Positions 16,699 through 24,588 of a stretch of DNA of 49,967 bases are shown here, in pieces; position 1 is the first letter of the stretch; every line of letters begins with the position of its first letter. Source of the stretch: Synergistaceae bacterium OttesenSCG-928-I11 (lineage in GTDB: Bacteria; Synergistota; Synergistia; Synergistales; Synergistaceae); NCBI GenBank assembly GCA_030266365.1, contig JAJDHV010000005.1, positions 1 through 49,967 on the forward strand, given 5' to 3'. Under the pieces are notes generated by a model. The model was not told where the DNA came from, searched no databases, and was given only the letters and a program-made list of their open reading frames with translations. Made by a program: the position numbers and the translations under genes.

Positions 16699-18054
16699 TT
16701 AATTCGGATAGTACGCAATACTCTCGAAACGCGATATTTCTTTGTAAAAAACGAGATCGATCTTTCCGGTCGGACCGTTGCGATGCTTGGCAATTGCCAG
16801 TTCGGCAGTCGGGTCGGACGACTCTTTATCCTGCTGATAATATGCGGGGCGATACAAAAACGCAACCAAGTCCGCATCTTGCTCAATTGCACCGCTGTCT
16901 CTCAGATCCGAAAGCATGGGGCGTTTATCCGCACCTCTTTTTTCTACCTCGCGCGACAACTGAGACAACGCGATAACAGGAACCTCGAACTCCCTCGCAA
17001 CACCCTTCAAAGCTCTGGATATGTCCGAAACCTCCTGCTGGCGATTTTCCGCCCTCTTGCTGTTTGCCATTAACTGCAAATAATCAACGATGACCAACGA
17101 TTTCTCTTCCCGATGCTTGCTGAAAAAACGACGGCATTTCGATCGAAGTTCCAAAGTCGACAGCATCGAACTGTCGTCGATAAAAATCGGTGACCGGCTC
17201 AATCTCGCAACGGCATCCGTCAGAGCGTTCCATTGATCGCTTCGCACTTTGCCCGCCTGCTGAAGTTCCTTCAGATTCACTCTGGCTTCCGAACTCAAGA
17301 GACGTCCTGCCAACTGCTCTGCGGACATTTCGAGGCTGAAGAGCAACACGTTGACGTCGTCTTCGAGAGCCGCTTTTTGGGCGACATTCAAAGCGAGAGC
17401 CGTTTTACCCATAGACGGTCTTGCTGCGATGATGTTCAGACTGCCGGGCTGGAAACCGCCCGTCAATTTGTCGAAATCGCCGAAACCGGATGCAATGCCG
17501 TTGGCCGTCGGGCCTTCGGAGATGCTTTTTTCGATTTGATTGAACGTACCGATGACAACGCTCGATATCTCTTTGAATGCGCTTTTGGAACCGAGCCCGG
17601 CGATTTCGAAAACGCGTTGTTCCGCAGCCGCAAGGGCATCCGCCGAATCCATTTCTTCACTGAAACCTGTACGCGCAATATCTGCACCGACGCGTATCAA
17701 ATCTCGATGAATCGATTTATCCTTGACAATCGAACAGTGGTGTTCCGTGTTGGCGGTCGTTGTAACACAATCCACAAGCATGGCTACGAAAGAAATCCCA
17801 CCGACTCGCTCCAGCAAATTGCGCTTCAGCAACTCTTCGCGAAACGTCAGGGAATCGACAGCCCTGTCTTTCGACGCCATCTCCGACATAACCTCGAAAG
17901 CAACGCTGTGCCGGGGTTCGTAAAAATCCTCAGGTCTAAGGGACTCTACGACGAATAGCAGAGCGTCCTTATCCAGTAAGGATGCTCCCAGTACTGCCCT
18001 TTCCGCATCCAGGCTGTTGGGCGGAACTCTGTCCGGTGTGCCGTAATCCTGCAA
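16699..18054 (-). CDS. dnaB: Replicative DNA helicase DnaB
   Basis: Hexameric replication-fork helicase, 451 residues. The N-terminal domain (VPPNSLDAERAVLGASLLD, about 10-105) is followed by a linker and the RecA-like domain with Walker A ARPSMGKTA (211-219), Walker B SLVIVDYLQLM and the arginine-finger region ALSQLSREVEKR. No intein is present. The start is TTG 18054, 1 nt after the rplI stop (18056-18058); no ATG exists before residue 57, and AGAGG lies within the end of rplI. The rplI-dnaB order is a widely conserved bacterial arrangement. Confidence 0.95.
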   Translation of the reverse strand: MQDYGTPDRVPPNSLDAERAVLGASLLDKDALLFVVESLRPEDFYEPRHSVAFEVMSEMASKDRAVDSLTFREELLKRNLLERVGGISFVAMLVDCVTTTANTEHHCSIVKDKSIHRDLIRVGADIARTGFSEEMDSADALAAAEQRVFEIAGLGSKSAFKEISSVVIGTFNQIEKSISEGPTANGIASGFGDFDKLTGGFQPGSLNIIAARPSMGKTALALNVAQKAALEDDVNVLLFSLEMSAEQLAGRLLSSEARVNLKELQQAGKVRSDQWNALTDAVARLSRSPIFIDDSSMLSTLELRSKCRRFFSKHREEKSLVIVDYLQLMANSKRAENRQQEVSDISRALKGVAREFEVPVIALSQLSREVEKRGADKRPMLSDLRDSGAIEQDADLVAFLYRPAYYQQDKESSDPTAELAIAKHRNGPTGKIDLVFYKEISRFESIAYYPN

Positions 18055-18055
18055 A

Positions 18056-18502
18056 TTATTCGGCCTCTACCGCGAGTGTCAACTCGACCTCCACACCTGT
18101 GTAGAGTTTTATGCGAAATGGATATGTGCCGAGCTGTTTTATTGTTTCGTCCAGCTTCACGTCCTTTTTATCCACTTCGACCGCGTATTGCTCGTTGACG
18201 GCTGTCGCAATTTGCGCCGAAGTGACGCTGCCAAAGAGTTTGCCTTCATCGCCAGCGCTCATTTTCACGACAACTTTCTTGCCGCCAATTTTCTTTTTGA
18301 TTTCGATGGCGTTCTTTTCAAGTTTCGCTTCGCGGTTTTTCTTCAACCGCTGCTGTTCTTCCCATTCTTTTAACTTACCAGGCGTCCCTTCGATCGCGAG
18401 GTTTTTTTTGAAGAGGAAGTTCCGTGCATACCCATCGGACACTTCGACCATGTCGCCCTTCACGCCAAGTTTGTTCACATCTTGCGTTAAAATAACCTTC
18501 AT
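18056..18502 (-). CDS. rplI: 50S ribosomal protein L9
   Basis: Large-subunit ribosomal protein, 148 residues, full length. The N-terminal 23S-rRNA-binding domain begins [20 protein letters not shown] and contains the conserved segment [17 protein letters not shown] long Lys/Glu-rich connecting helix (about 45-78) leads to the C-terminal domain. It overlaps the DUF2232 gene by 4 nt (ATGA) and is followed at once by dnaB. Confidence 0.97.
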   Translation of the reverse strand: MKVILTQDVNKLGVKGDMVEVSDGYARNFLFKKNLAIEGTPGKLKEWEEQQRLKKNREAKLEKNAIEIKKKIGGKKVVVKMSAGDEGKLFGSVTSAQIATAVNEQYAVEVDKKDVKLDETIKQLGTYPFRIKLYTGVEVELTLAVEAE

Positions 18503-19455
18503 TGCGTCTCCCCCTTAATCCTTTTTCTCAGATTGAACCCAAGGTCGATAATCCCCACGATGGAAAAAATATCGCCCAGCAAAGTAATGATCGGCGTTGC
18601 AATTATGATAGCAACTCGCAAGAATTTAGAAAAGCCGCGGAACTTCAGAAAAAAACAGGTAACGGCGAGTCCCTGTACAATAAACAGCGTTCTGCTCACC
18701 GCGTTCAAATTGGCACCGACCTGTCTTAAAACCGCCATATCTGGATTATTCGACGCCGCAAGATCGCACAAAAAACCAATCAATAGAACGAATAAAATAT
18801 TTTTTGGGAACGCCCATTCGCTGAAAGGGGGGAGTAAAAAAAACGAATCCCCCGTGATCTTTCGATGAATAAATGATGCCGACCAGAAAGACACCAGCAC
18901 CTCTGCGGTTGAAAAAAAGATCACGCTGTAAGGTATTAACATAATAAGATATTGCACCGATTGACTCAGGTTTTCTTTGATCGCCTGGATATTGTTTCCG
19001 GCAAGCGAGGCGAAGTTCGATTCTGTAAAGGTGATAAGCGCATTTTCTATTTGAGCGGCATCCGGCATCAAAAAATTTGTTCCAGTGAGTTTGAACACGA
19101 GGTAAACGGCGGTTAATTTACATAAAAGAGAAATTGAGACAGAGACAAGAAGCATATCGCCAGGAGATGTCATTTTTCGGGCAACAAGTCCCAGCAGTAC
19201 GCCCGATAAACCGAACGACAGGAAATAAGTCAAAGAAAAAAGCGGGTGAAAAAAGATATTCAAAAGCAGCGAAGTAAACAATGCACTGAACAAGGCAGGG
19301 AATGTACCGTGCTCGTAGGACAACGATAATGTCGGGAATATGAAAAACAGCATAACCGGTAACGCTACCAATGGTAACGTTACGCCAGCCAGAAAAAAAG
19401 CAAAGCTGGCGGCGGTACATATCAATATGTTTTTTAGAGGAAGCGCAAGTCGCAT
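18499..19455 (-). CDS. DUF2232 (YybS-like) integral membrane protein
   Basis: A 318-residue protein composed almost entirely of hydrophobic segments (about eight), with short polar loops and a basic C terminus ([10 protein letters not shown]). Size, topology and position just upstream of rplI match the DUF2232/YybS family, which occurs at this place in many Gram-positive-related genomes. Its function is unknown; some relatives resemble the membrane part of ECF-type transporters, which is only a weak hint. The gene lies 44 nt beyond the terminator after rpsR, so it probably depends on readthrough or a weak local promoter, and its stop overlaps the rplI ATG. Confidence 0.75.
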   Translation of the reverse strand: MRLALPLKNILICTAASFAFFLAGVTLPLVALPVMLFFIFPTLSLSYEHGTFPALFSALFTSLLLNIFFHPLFSLTYFLSFGLSGVLLGLVARKMTSPGDMLLVSVSISLLCKLTAVYLVFKLTGTNFLMPDAAQIENALITFTESNFASLAGNNIQAIKENLSQSVQYLIMLIPYSVIFFSTAEVLVSFWSASFIHRKITGDSFFLLPPFSEWAFPKNILFVLLIGFLCDLAASNNPDMAVLRQVGANLNAVSRTLFIVQGLAVTCFFLKFRGFSKFLRVAIIIATPIITLLGDIFSIVGIIDLGFNLRKRIKGETQ

Positions 19456-19486
19456 GTCGATTTTTATCCTGATTTCGATCGTTTGA

Positions 19487-19519
19487 AAAAAGGGAGAGCT
19501 TGAAAAGCCCTCCCTTTTT
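19487..19519 (-). terminator. Terminator after rpsR
   Basis: On the minus strand GGGAG plus GCTT arms (19492-19496 and 19498-19501) pair with AAGC and CTCCC (19505-19508 and 19510-19514), with one A-C mismatch. A6 on the plus strand at 19486-19491 gives a U6 tail for minus-strand RNA. This closes an rpsF-ssb-rpsR operon and separates it from DUF2232-rplI-dnaB. A U5 tract on the other side would also work in the opposite direction. Confidence 0.8.
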
Positions 19520-19527
19520 ATGATGTT

Positions 19528-19764
19528 CTAATCCGATGTAAAAGGCAGGAGCGCCAGGAAGCGGGCTCTCTTTATCGCCCTCGTGAGCTGTCGCTGGTGT
19601 TTCGCGCAGGCTCCCGTGACTCTCCTGGGGATGATTTTACCCCTGTCGGTAATATAGCGGCGAAGTTTTTCGGATTCCTTATAATCCACATGCGTAATTT
19701 TGTCCACGCAATAATGGCAAACTTTTGGGCGACGCTTGCGCCTCTTTCTAAATTGGTTGTCCAT
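19528..19764 (-). CDS. rpsR: 30S ribosomal protein S18
   Basis: Small-subunit protein, 78 residues, full length. The conserved core reads [20 protein letters not shown] followed by [13 protein letters not shown]. Cysteines in VCHYC and GACAKH give a Cys/His set of the zinc-binding (C+) S18 type. GGGAG lies 10 nt before ATG 19764. It follows ssb by 25 nt in the standard rpsF-ssb-rpsR order, and S18 and S6 bind each other on the 30S platform. Confidence 0.97.
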   Translation of the reverse strand: MDNQFRKRRKRRPKVCHYCVDKITHVDYKESEKLRRYITDRGKIIPRRVTGACAKHQRQLTRAIKRARFLALLPFTSD

Positions 19765-19789
19765 TGTTTTTCAACTCCCTTATCGACCG

Positions 19790-20341
19790 TTAAAATGGAA
19801 CGTCCACGTCATCGCCGGATGAATCGCCAAGATCCGAGAAATCAAGAGGGAAATCCTCTTCGAAGTCGATATCGTCTCTCAGACTGCCAGCATCCGGGCC
19901 GCCGTAAGCTGGTGCACTGGGCTGCTTGGCTTGGGGCGGCGCGTATGATGACGCTTGGGGCCTTGGCGCGGGGATGTCTCCGTAAGAATCGTCTTCCCTG
20001 CGTCCGGATGGAAGCATCGTGAGATTTTCCGCGACGACCTCGGTCGCCCACTTGCGTCCGCCCGTTTTGGGATCCTCGTACTCCCGAACCTGCATCCTTC
20101 CCTCCACCAGAACGGGTTTGCCTTTCCGTAGGTACCGCTCACAGATATCCGCAAGGAAAGCCCACGCCACGACAGGTATGAAGTCCGTTTGTGTCTGGAG
20201 TTCGCCGGTAACCTTATTCTTCCACTGGCGACCAACAGCTACGGTAATACGAGCGACTTTCTGCTTACTCGGCGTATGCCTGACATCCGGGTCCCTTGCC
20301 AGGTTCCCCATCAAGATGACTTTGTTAAATCCTCTAGACAT
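19790..20341 (-). CDS. ssb: Single-stranded DNA-binding protein
   Basis: Tetrameric ssDNA-binding protein, 183 residues. An N-terminal OB fold (about 1-110) contains NKVILMGNLARDPDVR and WKNKVTGELQTQTDFIPVVA. A Pro/Gln/Gly-rich flexible linker follows, and an acidic tail ends in DDVDVPF, the partner-binding tip that recruits replication and repair proteins. It lies 9 nt after rpsF. All expected functional parts are present. Confidence 0.96.
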   Translation of the reverse strand: MSRGFNKVILMGNLARDPDVRHTPSKQKVARITVAVGRQWKNKVTGELQTQTDFIPVVAWAFLADICERYLRKGKPVLVEGRMQVREYEDPKTGGRKWATEVVAENLTMLPSGRREDDSYGDIPAPRPQASSYAPPQAKQPSAPAYGGPDAGSLRDDIDFEEDFPLDFSDLGDSSGDDVDVPF

Positions 20342-20350
20342 AATGGTTGT

Positions 20351-20635
20351 CTATTCCTCGTCCGTCGCAACGACCAAATGTCTCAGCAACTGAGGTCTCA
20401 GACTGAGAACGCGATCGAGTTCGCGCAGTTGGTCGGCGGGCATTTTCATGGTAAGCAACGCATAGAAACCCTCTTGTTGTTTCTTGATCGGGTATGCGAA
20501 GCGCTTTTTGCCCCAGAGGTCGATCTTTTCAACCTCTGCACCCAAACCGCGCGCGACCTCGGCGATTTCTTCCGTTGCTGCCTTATGATCCTCCATTTCC
20601 GCTGCGAGAATCACTGTCAATTCGTAAAGTCGCAC
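20351..20635 (-). CDS. rpsF: 30S ribosomal protein S6
   Basis: Small-subunit platform protein, 94 residues from GTG 20635. The start is chosen because a GGAGGAGG purine run lies 9-10 nt upstream and the S6 N terminus (RLYELTVILA) begins there; the longer frame reads through the leader hairpins and does not look like protein. The segment GKKRFAYPIKKQQEGFYALL is the S6 core that binds S18. The gene heads the rpsF-ssb-rpsR operon. Confidence 0.95.
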   Translation of the reverse strand: MRLYELTVILAAEMEDHKAATEEIAEVARGLGAEVEKIDLWGKKRFAYPIKKQQEGFYALLTMKMPADQLRELDRVLSLRPQLLRHLVVATDEE

Positions 20636-20645
20636 GTACTTCACC

Positions 20646-20710
20646 TCCTCCCTATGGTCTAGTGAGCCGCTTGGGCTCATCCGGCCTCCATGTGGAGGCA
20701 GGGATAACAA
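20646..20710 (-). promoter_or_regulatory. Structured rpsF leader RNA (candidate S6:S18 autoregulatory site)
   Basis: Read on the minus strand, the leader forms two adjacent perfect hairpins: GCCTCC (20699-20694) with GGAGGC (20689-20684) around a 4-nt loop, and TGAGCC (20679-20674) with GGCTCA (20668-20663) around a 5-nt loop, separated by CGGA. The first arm is also complementary to the rpsF Shine-Dalgarno run at about 20646-20652. Many bacteria carry an S6:S18-binding element here; I infer that role from position and structure. Confidence 0.5.
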
Positions 20711-20716
20711 CAGAGT

Positions 20717-20745
20717 ATTATATCGGTCATACGTTATTTGCGCAA
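20717..20745 (-). promoter_or_regulatory. Promoter of rpsF-ssb-rpsR
   Basis: Minus strand: -35 TTGCGC (20745-20740), exactly 17 nt, then a perfect -10 TATAAT (20722-20717). Transcription would begin near 20710 and enter the structured leader. The promoter overlaps the last codons of the upstream divIC-like gene. Confidence 0.8.
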
Positions 20746-21030
20746 GCGATCTTCCGAAATGATCTCGATTCGATAAATTTTTTCGCCGGGTTTTACAAGA
20801 TTGAATTCCTCGCGAGCCAAGTGTGCAATGCCCGCCGGCGTTTTATAGTAGCTGATTTTTTCCTGTATTTCCTGATTTTTGCGCGTCAATTCGACAAGCT
20901 CTTCCATTCTGGATTCAAGGGCTGTGCTGAGACGATCGATTCTGCCCACCTCTTTGAAAAAGGTCACAACCGTAACGGCGACAATAAATACTGCAAAGGC
21001 ATATACCACGATCCAGCGGAGCTTGGGCAC
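20734..21030 (-). CDS. DivIC/FtsB-family septum formation initiator
   Basis: A 98-residue bitopic protein: a short N terminus, one membrane helix (about 6-25, WIVVYAFAVFIVAVTVVTFF), then a coiled coil (about 30-62, rich in Glu/Leu/Arg) and a small C-terminal motif (YYKTPAGIAHLAREEFNLVK PGE region) characteristic of DivIC/FtsB. These proteins join FtsL in the divisome. The start is GTG 21030, 6 nt after the argS stop, with GAGAGG in the end of argS. Its 3' end contains the -35 element of the rpsF promoter. Confidence 0.8.
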   Translation of the reverse strand: MPKLRWIVVYAFAVFIVAVTVVTFFKEVGRIDRLSTALESRMEELVELTRKNQEIQEKISYYKTPAGIAHLAREEFNLVKPGEKIYRIEIISEDRLRK

Positions 21031-21036
21031 GGACGA

Positions 21037-22713
21037 TTACATCCTCTCCGGGGCCTCGACACCCAACAGGCGAAGCGCGTTTGAAATTGTGATTCTTGTC
21101 GCCTCTACGAGAAGCAGGCGGGCTTTCATCACGCCTTCGGTCTCCCCGAGTACCTTGAGCGTATTATAGAAGGCATGGAAAGCCTCTGCGAGATCTGTCG
21201 CATAAAACGCAATTTTATGCGGCTCCAGATTTTGAGCTGCTTTCATGACTTCTTCCGGGAAACGGGAGATTTCTTTGGCCATGCGAATTTCGCTCGGTTC
21301 GCCAAGCAGCCCAAGGTCGGCCTCCTTAACGTCCGGTACGCTTACTCCCCTCGCAGCGGCTTCGCGCAGAATGCTGCAAATTCTGGCGTGTGCATATTGA
21401 ACATAGTACACAGGATTGTCTGAGGAGGTTTGTTTTGCGATTTCAAGATCGAAATCGAGGTGCGAATCGCATTTTCTGTTGACGAAGGAAAAACGCGTGG
21501 CATCGCGGCCAACTTCGTCCATTACTTCACGCAATGTCACAAAAGTCCCCGCGCGTTTCGACATGGATACGGGCACACCGTTTCTGAGGAGGCTGACAAA
21601 TTGTATCAACAAAAACTCCAAACTCTCGTCAGACGCACCCAATGCCTTGTTGACGGAACGAATGCGCGGAACGTAACCGTGGTGGTCGGCGCCCCATACA
21701 TAGATCAACAAGTCGAACTTGCGCTCGTATTTATTTTGAAGATACGCCGTGTCGGAGGTGAAGTAAGTCGGAACACCATTGTTTCTGATCATGACGCGAT
21801 CCTTGTCGTCTCCGAACTCGGTCGATTTGAACCAGACGGCACCATCCTTATCGTAAGCGTATCCGTGTTTTTTGAGAATTTCTATCGTCCTGGGGACAAG
21901 GTCGTCGTCATATAACGACCGCTCGGAGAACCAGACATTGAAATTGACACCGAAATCCGAGAGGTCCTTGCGGATCATCTCAAGAACCTGTTCGCATGTT
22001 CGGTCTCTGAAGAGTGACACCGTCTCGTCCAACGGTTTCGAAAGAAGCGTGTCGCCGTATTCATCGATAATATTACGTGCGATATCGTCTATATAGTCGC
22101 CCGGATAACCATCCTCTGGAAACGGGGCTTCGTTCTCGCGACCGAGAAGCGCGAAATATCGGGATTGCGTCGACTTCCCGAGATTTTCCATCTGCAACCC
22201 GGCGTCGTTGATGTAATATTCTCGTTCGACGTCCCATCCGGAAAAATCGAGAATCGAGGACATCACGTCTCCGACGGCGGCACCGCGGCCATGGCCAAGA
22301 TGTATGGGGCCCGTCGGGTTCGCGCTCACAAATTCGACTTGAACCCTGCGTCCTTTGCCATGGGCATTTCTGCCGTAATTCGGTCCTTGTGCGAGGACAC
22401 CGGCAAGCGTATCGCCGATCCAGTTGTTCGTCAGTGAAACGTTCATGAAACCCGGAGCCGCAACCTCGATCGTGTCGATATTCGCGCCTTTTTCAACTCT
22501 CGCGGCGATCTCGTTCGCCAGAGCCATAGGAGACATTTGAAAAAGTTTGGCAAGTTTCATCGCGACGTTCGTCGCCCAATCCCCTTGTCCTTCGCGTTTC
22601 GGTCGCTCAAGCAACACTTTGAATCCTTCAGGGAGTGAAACGTTTTTTTCGTCTGCAAATAATTGTGCCGCTTCGAGAATTGCTCTTGCTAACTCATGCG
22701 TTTTATCTTCCAT
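21037..22713 (-). CDS. argS: Arginyl-tRNA synthetase
   Basis: Class I aminoacyl-tRNA synthetase, 558 residues. An N-terminal Add-1 domain (about 1-100) precedes the catalytic domain with NPTGPIHLGHGRGAAVGD (the HIGH box reads HLGH). The second signature appears as SMSKRAGTFVTL, the ArgRS form without a KMSKS lysine. The C-terminal DALR anticodon-binding domain ends in RITISNALRLLGVEAPERM. The gene lies between the DUF3857-like gene and the divIC-like gene with gaps of about 30 and 6 nt. Confidence 0.97.
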   Translation of the reverse strand: MEDKTHELARAILEAAQLFADEKNVSLPEGFKVLLERPKREGQGDWATNVAMKLAKLFQMSPMALANEIAARVEKGANIDTIEVAAPGFMNVSLTNNWIGDTLAGVLAQGPNYGRNAHGKGRRVQVEFVSANPTGPIHLGHGRGAAVGDVMSSILDFSGWDVEREYYINDAGLQMENLGKSTQSRYFALLGRENEAPFPEDGYPGDYIDDIARNIIDEYGDTLLSKPLDETVSLFRDRTCEQVLEMIRKDLSDFGVNFNVWFSERSLYDDDLVPRTIEILKKHGYAYDKDGAVWFKSTEFGDDKDRVMIRNNGVPTYFTSDTAYLQNKYERKFDLLIYVWGADHHGYVPRIRSVNKALGASDESLEFLLIQFVSLLRNGVPVSMSKRAGTFVTLREVMDEVGRDATRFSFVNRKCDSHLDFDLEIAKQTSSDNPVYYVQYAHARICSILREAAARGVSVPDVKEADLGLLGEPSEIRMAKEISRFPEEVMKAAQNLEPHKIAFYATDLAEAFHAFYNTLKVLGETEGVMKARLLLVEATRITISNALRLLGVEAPERM

Positions 22714-22743
22714 AATGAACCCTCCGACTTGGTATGCGAATTT

Positions 22744-24588
22744 TTATTTTCTCAGAGGTATCGACGTGCGCGACCAGTTCAAAGCGGCCCGCGCCTGCTC
22801 GAGAATCGTTTTGGCAAAAAAATCGTCGATCGACGTATTTCTCACCGTCCACTTGAAGTCCGTCTCCGCTCTTCGTCGTTTGGGCCAATGGACAACCGAA
22901 GATTCGAGCGTTGCGTTGGTGTTGCCCTCCTGATTTTTGCCCGGCAGCATAAATGTGCGATATCCTGCCGGTGTTGTGACAACGGCGTTTTGCTCCAATA
23001 TAAACGGGAATTTAAAAGCAAAGCCCTCGCCATTGGCAGGAATCTGTCCCAGAGCGTTCGGAACGCCGCCAGGCAGCTTCACGAGGATATCCGTCCCCGA
23101 CACGATGCCGAGTTGCGCGCGCAGATCGAATACAAAGCGATAACCGGAAGACGTCGGCTTCATCGATTTTCCAACGAGGGAGAGGCCGGGCATCGAAAAG
23201 ACGATTTTTTTCTCAAGCAAAGAGGCGACATCTTCGAGTCTCAGCGTTGGCGCGAGATCAAAAACGTCGACCCAGCCGCCGGTGATATGCAAATCGAGCG
23301 TCCCCTCGACTTCGCCCGTTTCGGATAGGTTCAACCGCCACATCTGTTGCAACTGGTGTTCCGATGCGGAGCCCTTGGGAAGTGAAAAACGTTCGATATT
23401 TCCCTCCGCAAAACGATAGATCGGCATTCCATACAAAGATGGATCGAGTTTGCCAAAATCGAATCGCTGTCCGGATGTGAAATAAATATCGTCTTTTCCG
23501 CTGCCCTGTCCGATCTTGAGTATCGGTTCGTCCCACAAAACCGAAGAACTCGCCCCACTGGCTCCGACCGGGAGTTTTTGACTCCAGAAAACTTTCACGT
23601 CGAATCCCAGTGATTGCAGCCACTTCCCCGCAATCAAGGTTTGTTCCCAGGAAGTCCAGGATCCTTCGCCCGTTATGTAGCGAGCGTTGCGAATCAACTT
23701 CGGCGAATTGCCATTCACGACCAAGCGTCTGTCGCGCATATATGAAAGAATGGCACTGCCCGCTTTCAGGAGGTTGTTGCCGGACGAGGCGATGGAGGAG
23801 GGAATTTGCGGTGCTTTAAAAAGAGCCTCCGTCATCGAAAGGTTTTTGAGGTGTGTCGTCAACCCTCTCTGTAGGCTGAAAAGAAGGGTGGGTGCCTTTT
23901 CTGCCACGATTCCGTCGTCTTGCCAGGCAGGTTGGTTGAGGAGCGTCCACTTGATTTTCTCCACGCCGCCGCTGTCGCGCTCGCGCGTTGGTGTGCGAAC
24001 GCCGATCCCTTCCCAATAAACATCCATACCTGCCGGTATCTCCACGCTCACATTCTGCTCCCAGATTGGAAGGCTTCCCGAGAGCGTCAAAACATCATCG
24101 AGGTAGTATCGCATAGGGCTCGTCGCAGTGTAGCCGATCGCGACAACATGGCGCTTCGCCCCGTCCGGAATGGAAATCGACATATAACGGATCCCCTCTT
24201 CGTCCATCATATTCGAGGAAAGATCGCCGCGCAGCGCTCCGGTTTGGGCGTCATACCACGCAGCGGAGTCGATGGTGAGGTTTGCCCCTTCCCCGTCCGG
24301 AAACGGGATGATGTAGGTGGAGAGTTCGGGAGAAGCGCTCTCGGCGAGAAGCATCAGCAATTGCCGTTTTTTTCTGGTCGTGCCATCCGGCATCAGGTCG
24401 TATTCGTAAAAACTGCGCCAAATGACGCCCTCGGCACCATCGAACGCTTCGAGAGAGGGGACTTCCGAACGCAATCGCATGATATCCGAGCGTACGTCCC
24501 ATTCCGCAGCTGCGGCAAGGGAAGCAGAGAAACAGAAAAGAGTGAGTGCAAAAAAAACAGGTGGTAGGCAGATGCGTATTTTTTTCAT
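22744..24588 (-). CDS. Exported DUF3857/transglutaminase-like protein lacking an evident catalytic triad
   Basis: A 614-residue protein with a signal peptide (MKKIRICLPPVFFALTLFCF, then SASLAAAA) and no later membrane helix, so probably periplasmic or outer-membrane associated. The N-terminal half (about 45-250) resembles DUF3857. Residues about 270-395 follow the layout of the transglutaminase core of such proteins: where a Cys normally stands there is GEGSWTSWEQTL, and the expected His and Asp positions read DEPILKIG and DDIYFTSG. The Cys-His-Asp triad therefore seems lost. ATG 24588 overlaps the secA stop (ATGA), indicating coupled translation. Its role is unknown; a binding or scaffolding function is an inference. 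Confidence 0.6.
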   Translation of the reverse strand: MKKIRICLPPVFFALTLFCFSASLAAAAEWDVRSDIMRLRSEVPSLEAFDGAEGVIWRSFYEYDLMPDGTTRKKRQLLMLLAESASPELSTYIIPFPDGEGANLTIDSAAWYDAQTGALRGDLSSNMMDEEGIRYMSISIPDGAKRHVVAIGYTATSPMRYYLDDVLTLSGSLPIWEQNVSVEIPAGMDVYWEGIGVRTPTRERDSGGVEKIKWTLLNQPAWQDDGIVAEKAPTLLFSLQRGLTTHLKNLSMTEALFKAPQIPSSIASSGNNLLKAGSAILSYMRDRRLVVNGNSPKLIRNARYITGEGSWTSWEQTLIAGKWLQSLGFDVKVFWSQKLPVGASGASSSVLWDEPILKIGQGSGKDDIYFTSGQRFDFGKLDPSLYGMPIYRFAEGNIERFSLPKGSASEHQLQQMWRLNLSETGEVEGTLDLHITGGWVDVFDLAPTLRLEDVASLLEKKIVFSMPGLSLVGKSMKPTSSGYRFVFDLRAQLGIVSGTDILVKLPGGVPNALGQIPANGEGFAFKFPFILEQNAVVTTPAGYRTFMLPGKNQEGNTNATLESSVVHWPKRRRAETDFKWTVRNTSIDDFFAKTILEQARAALNWSRTSIPLRK

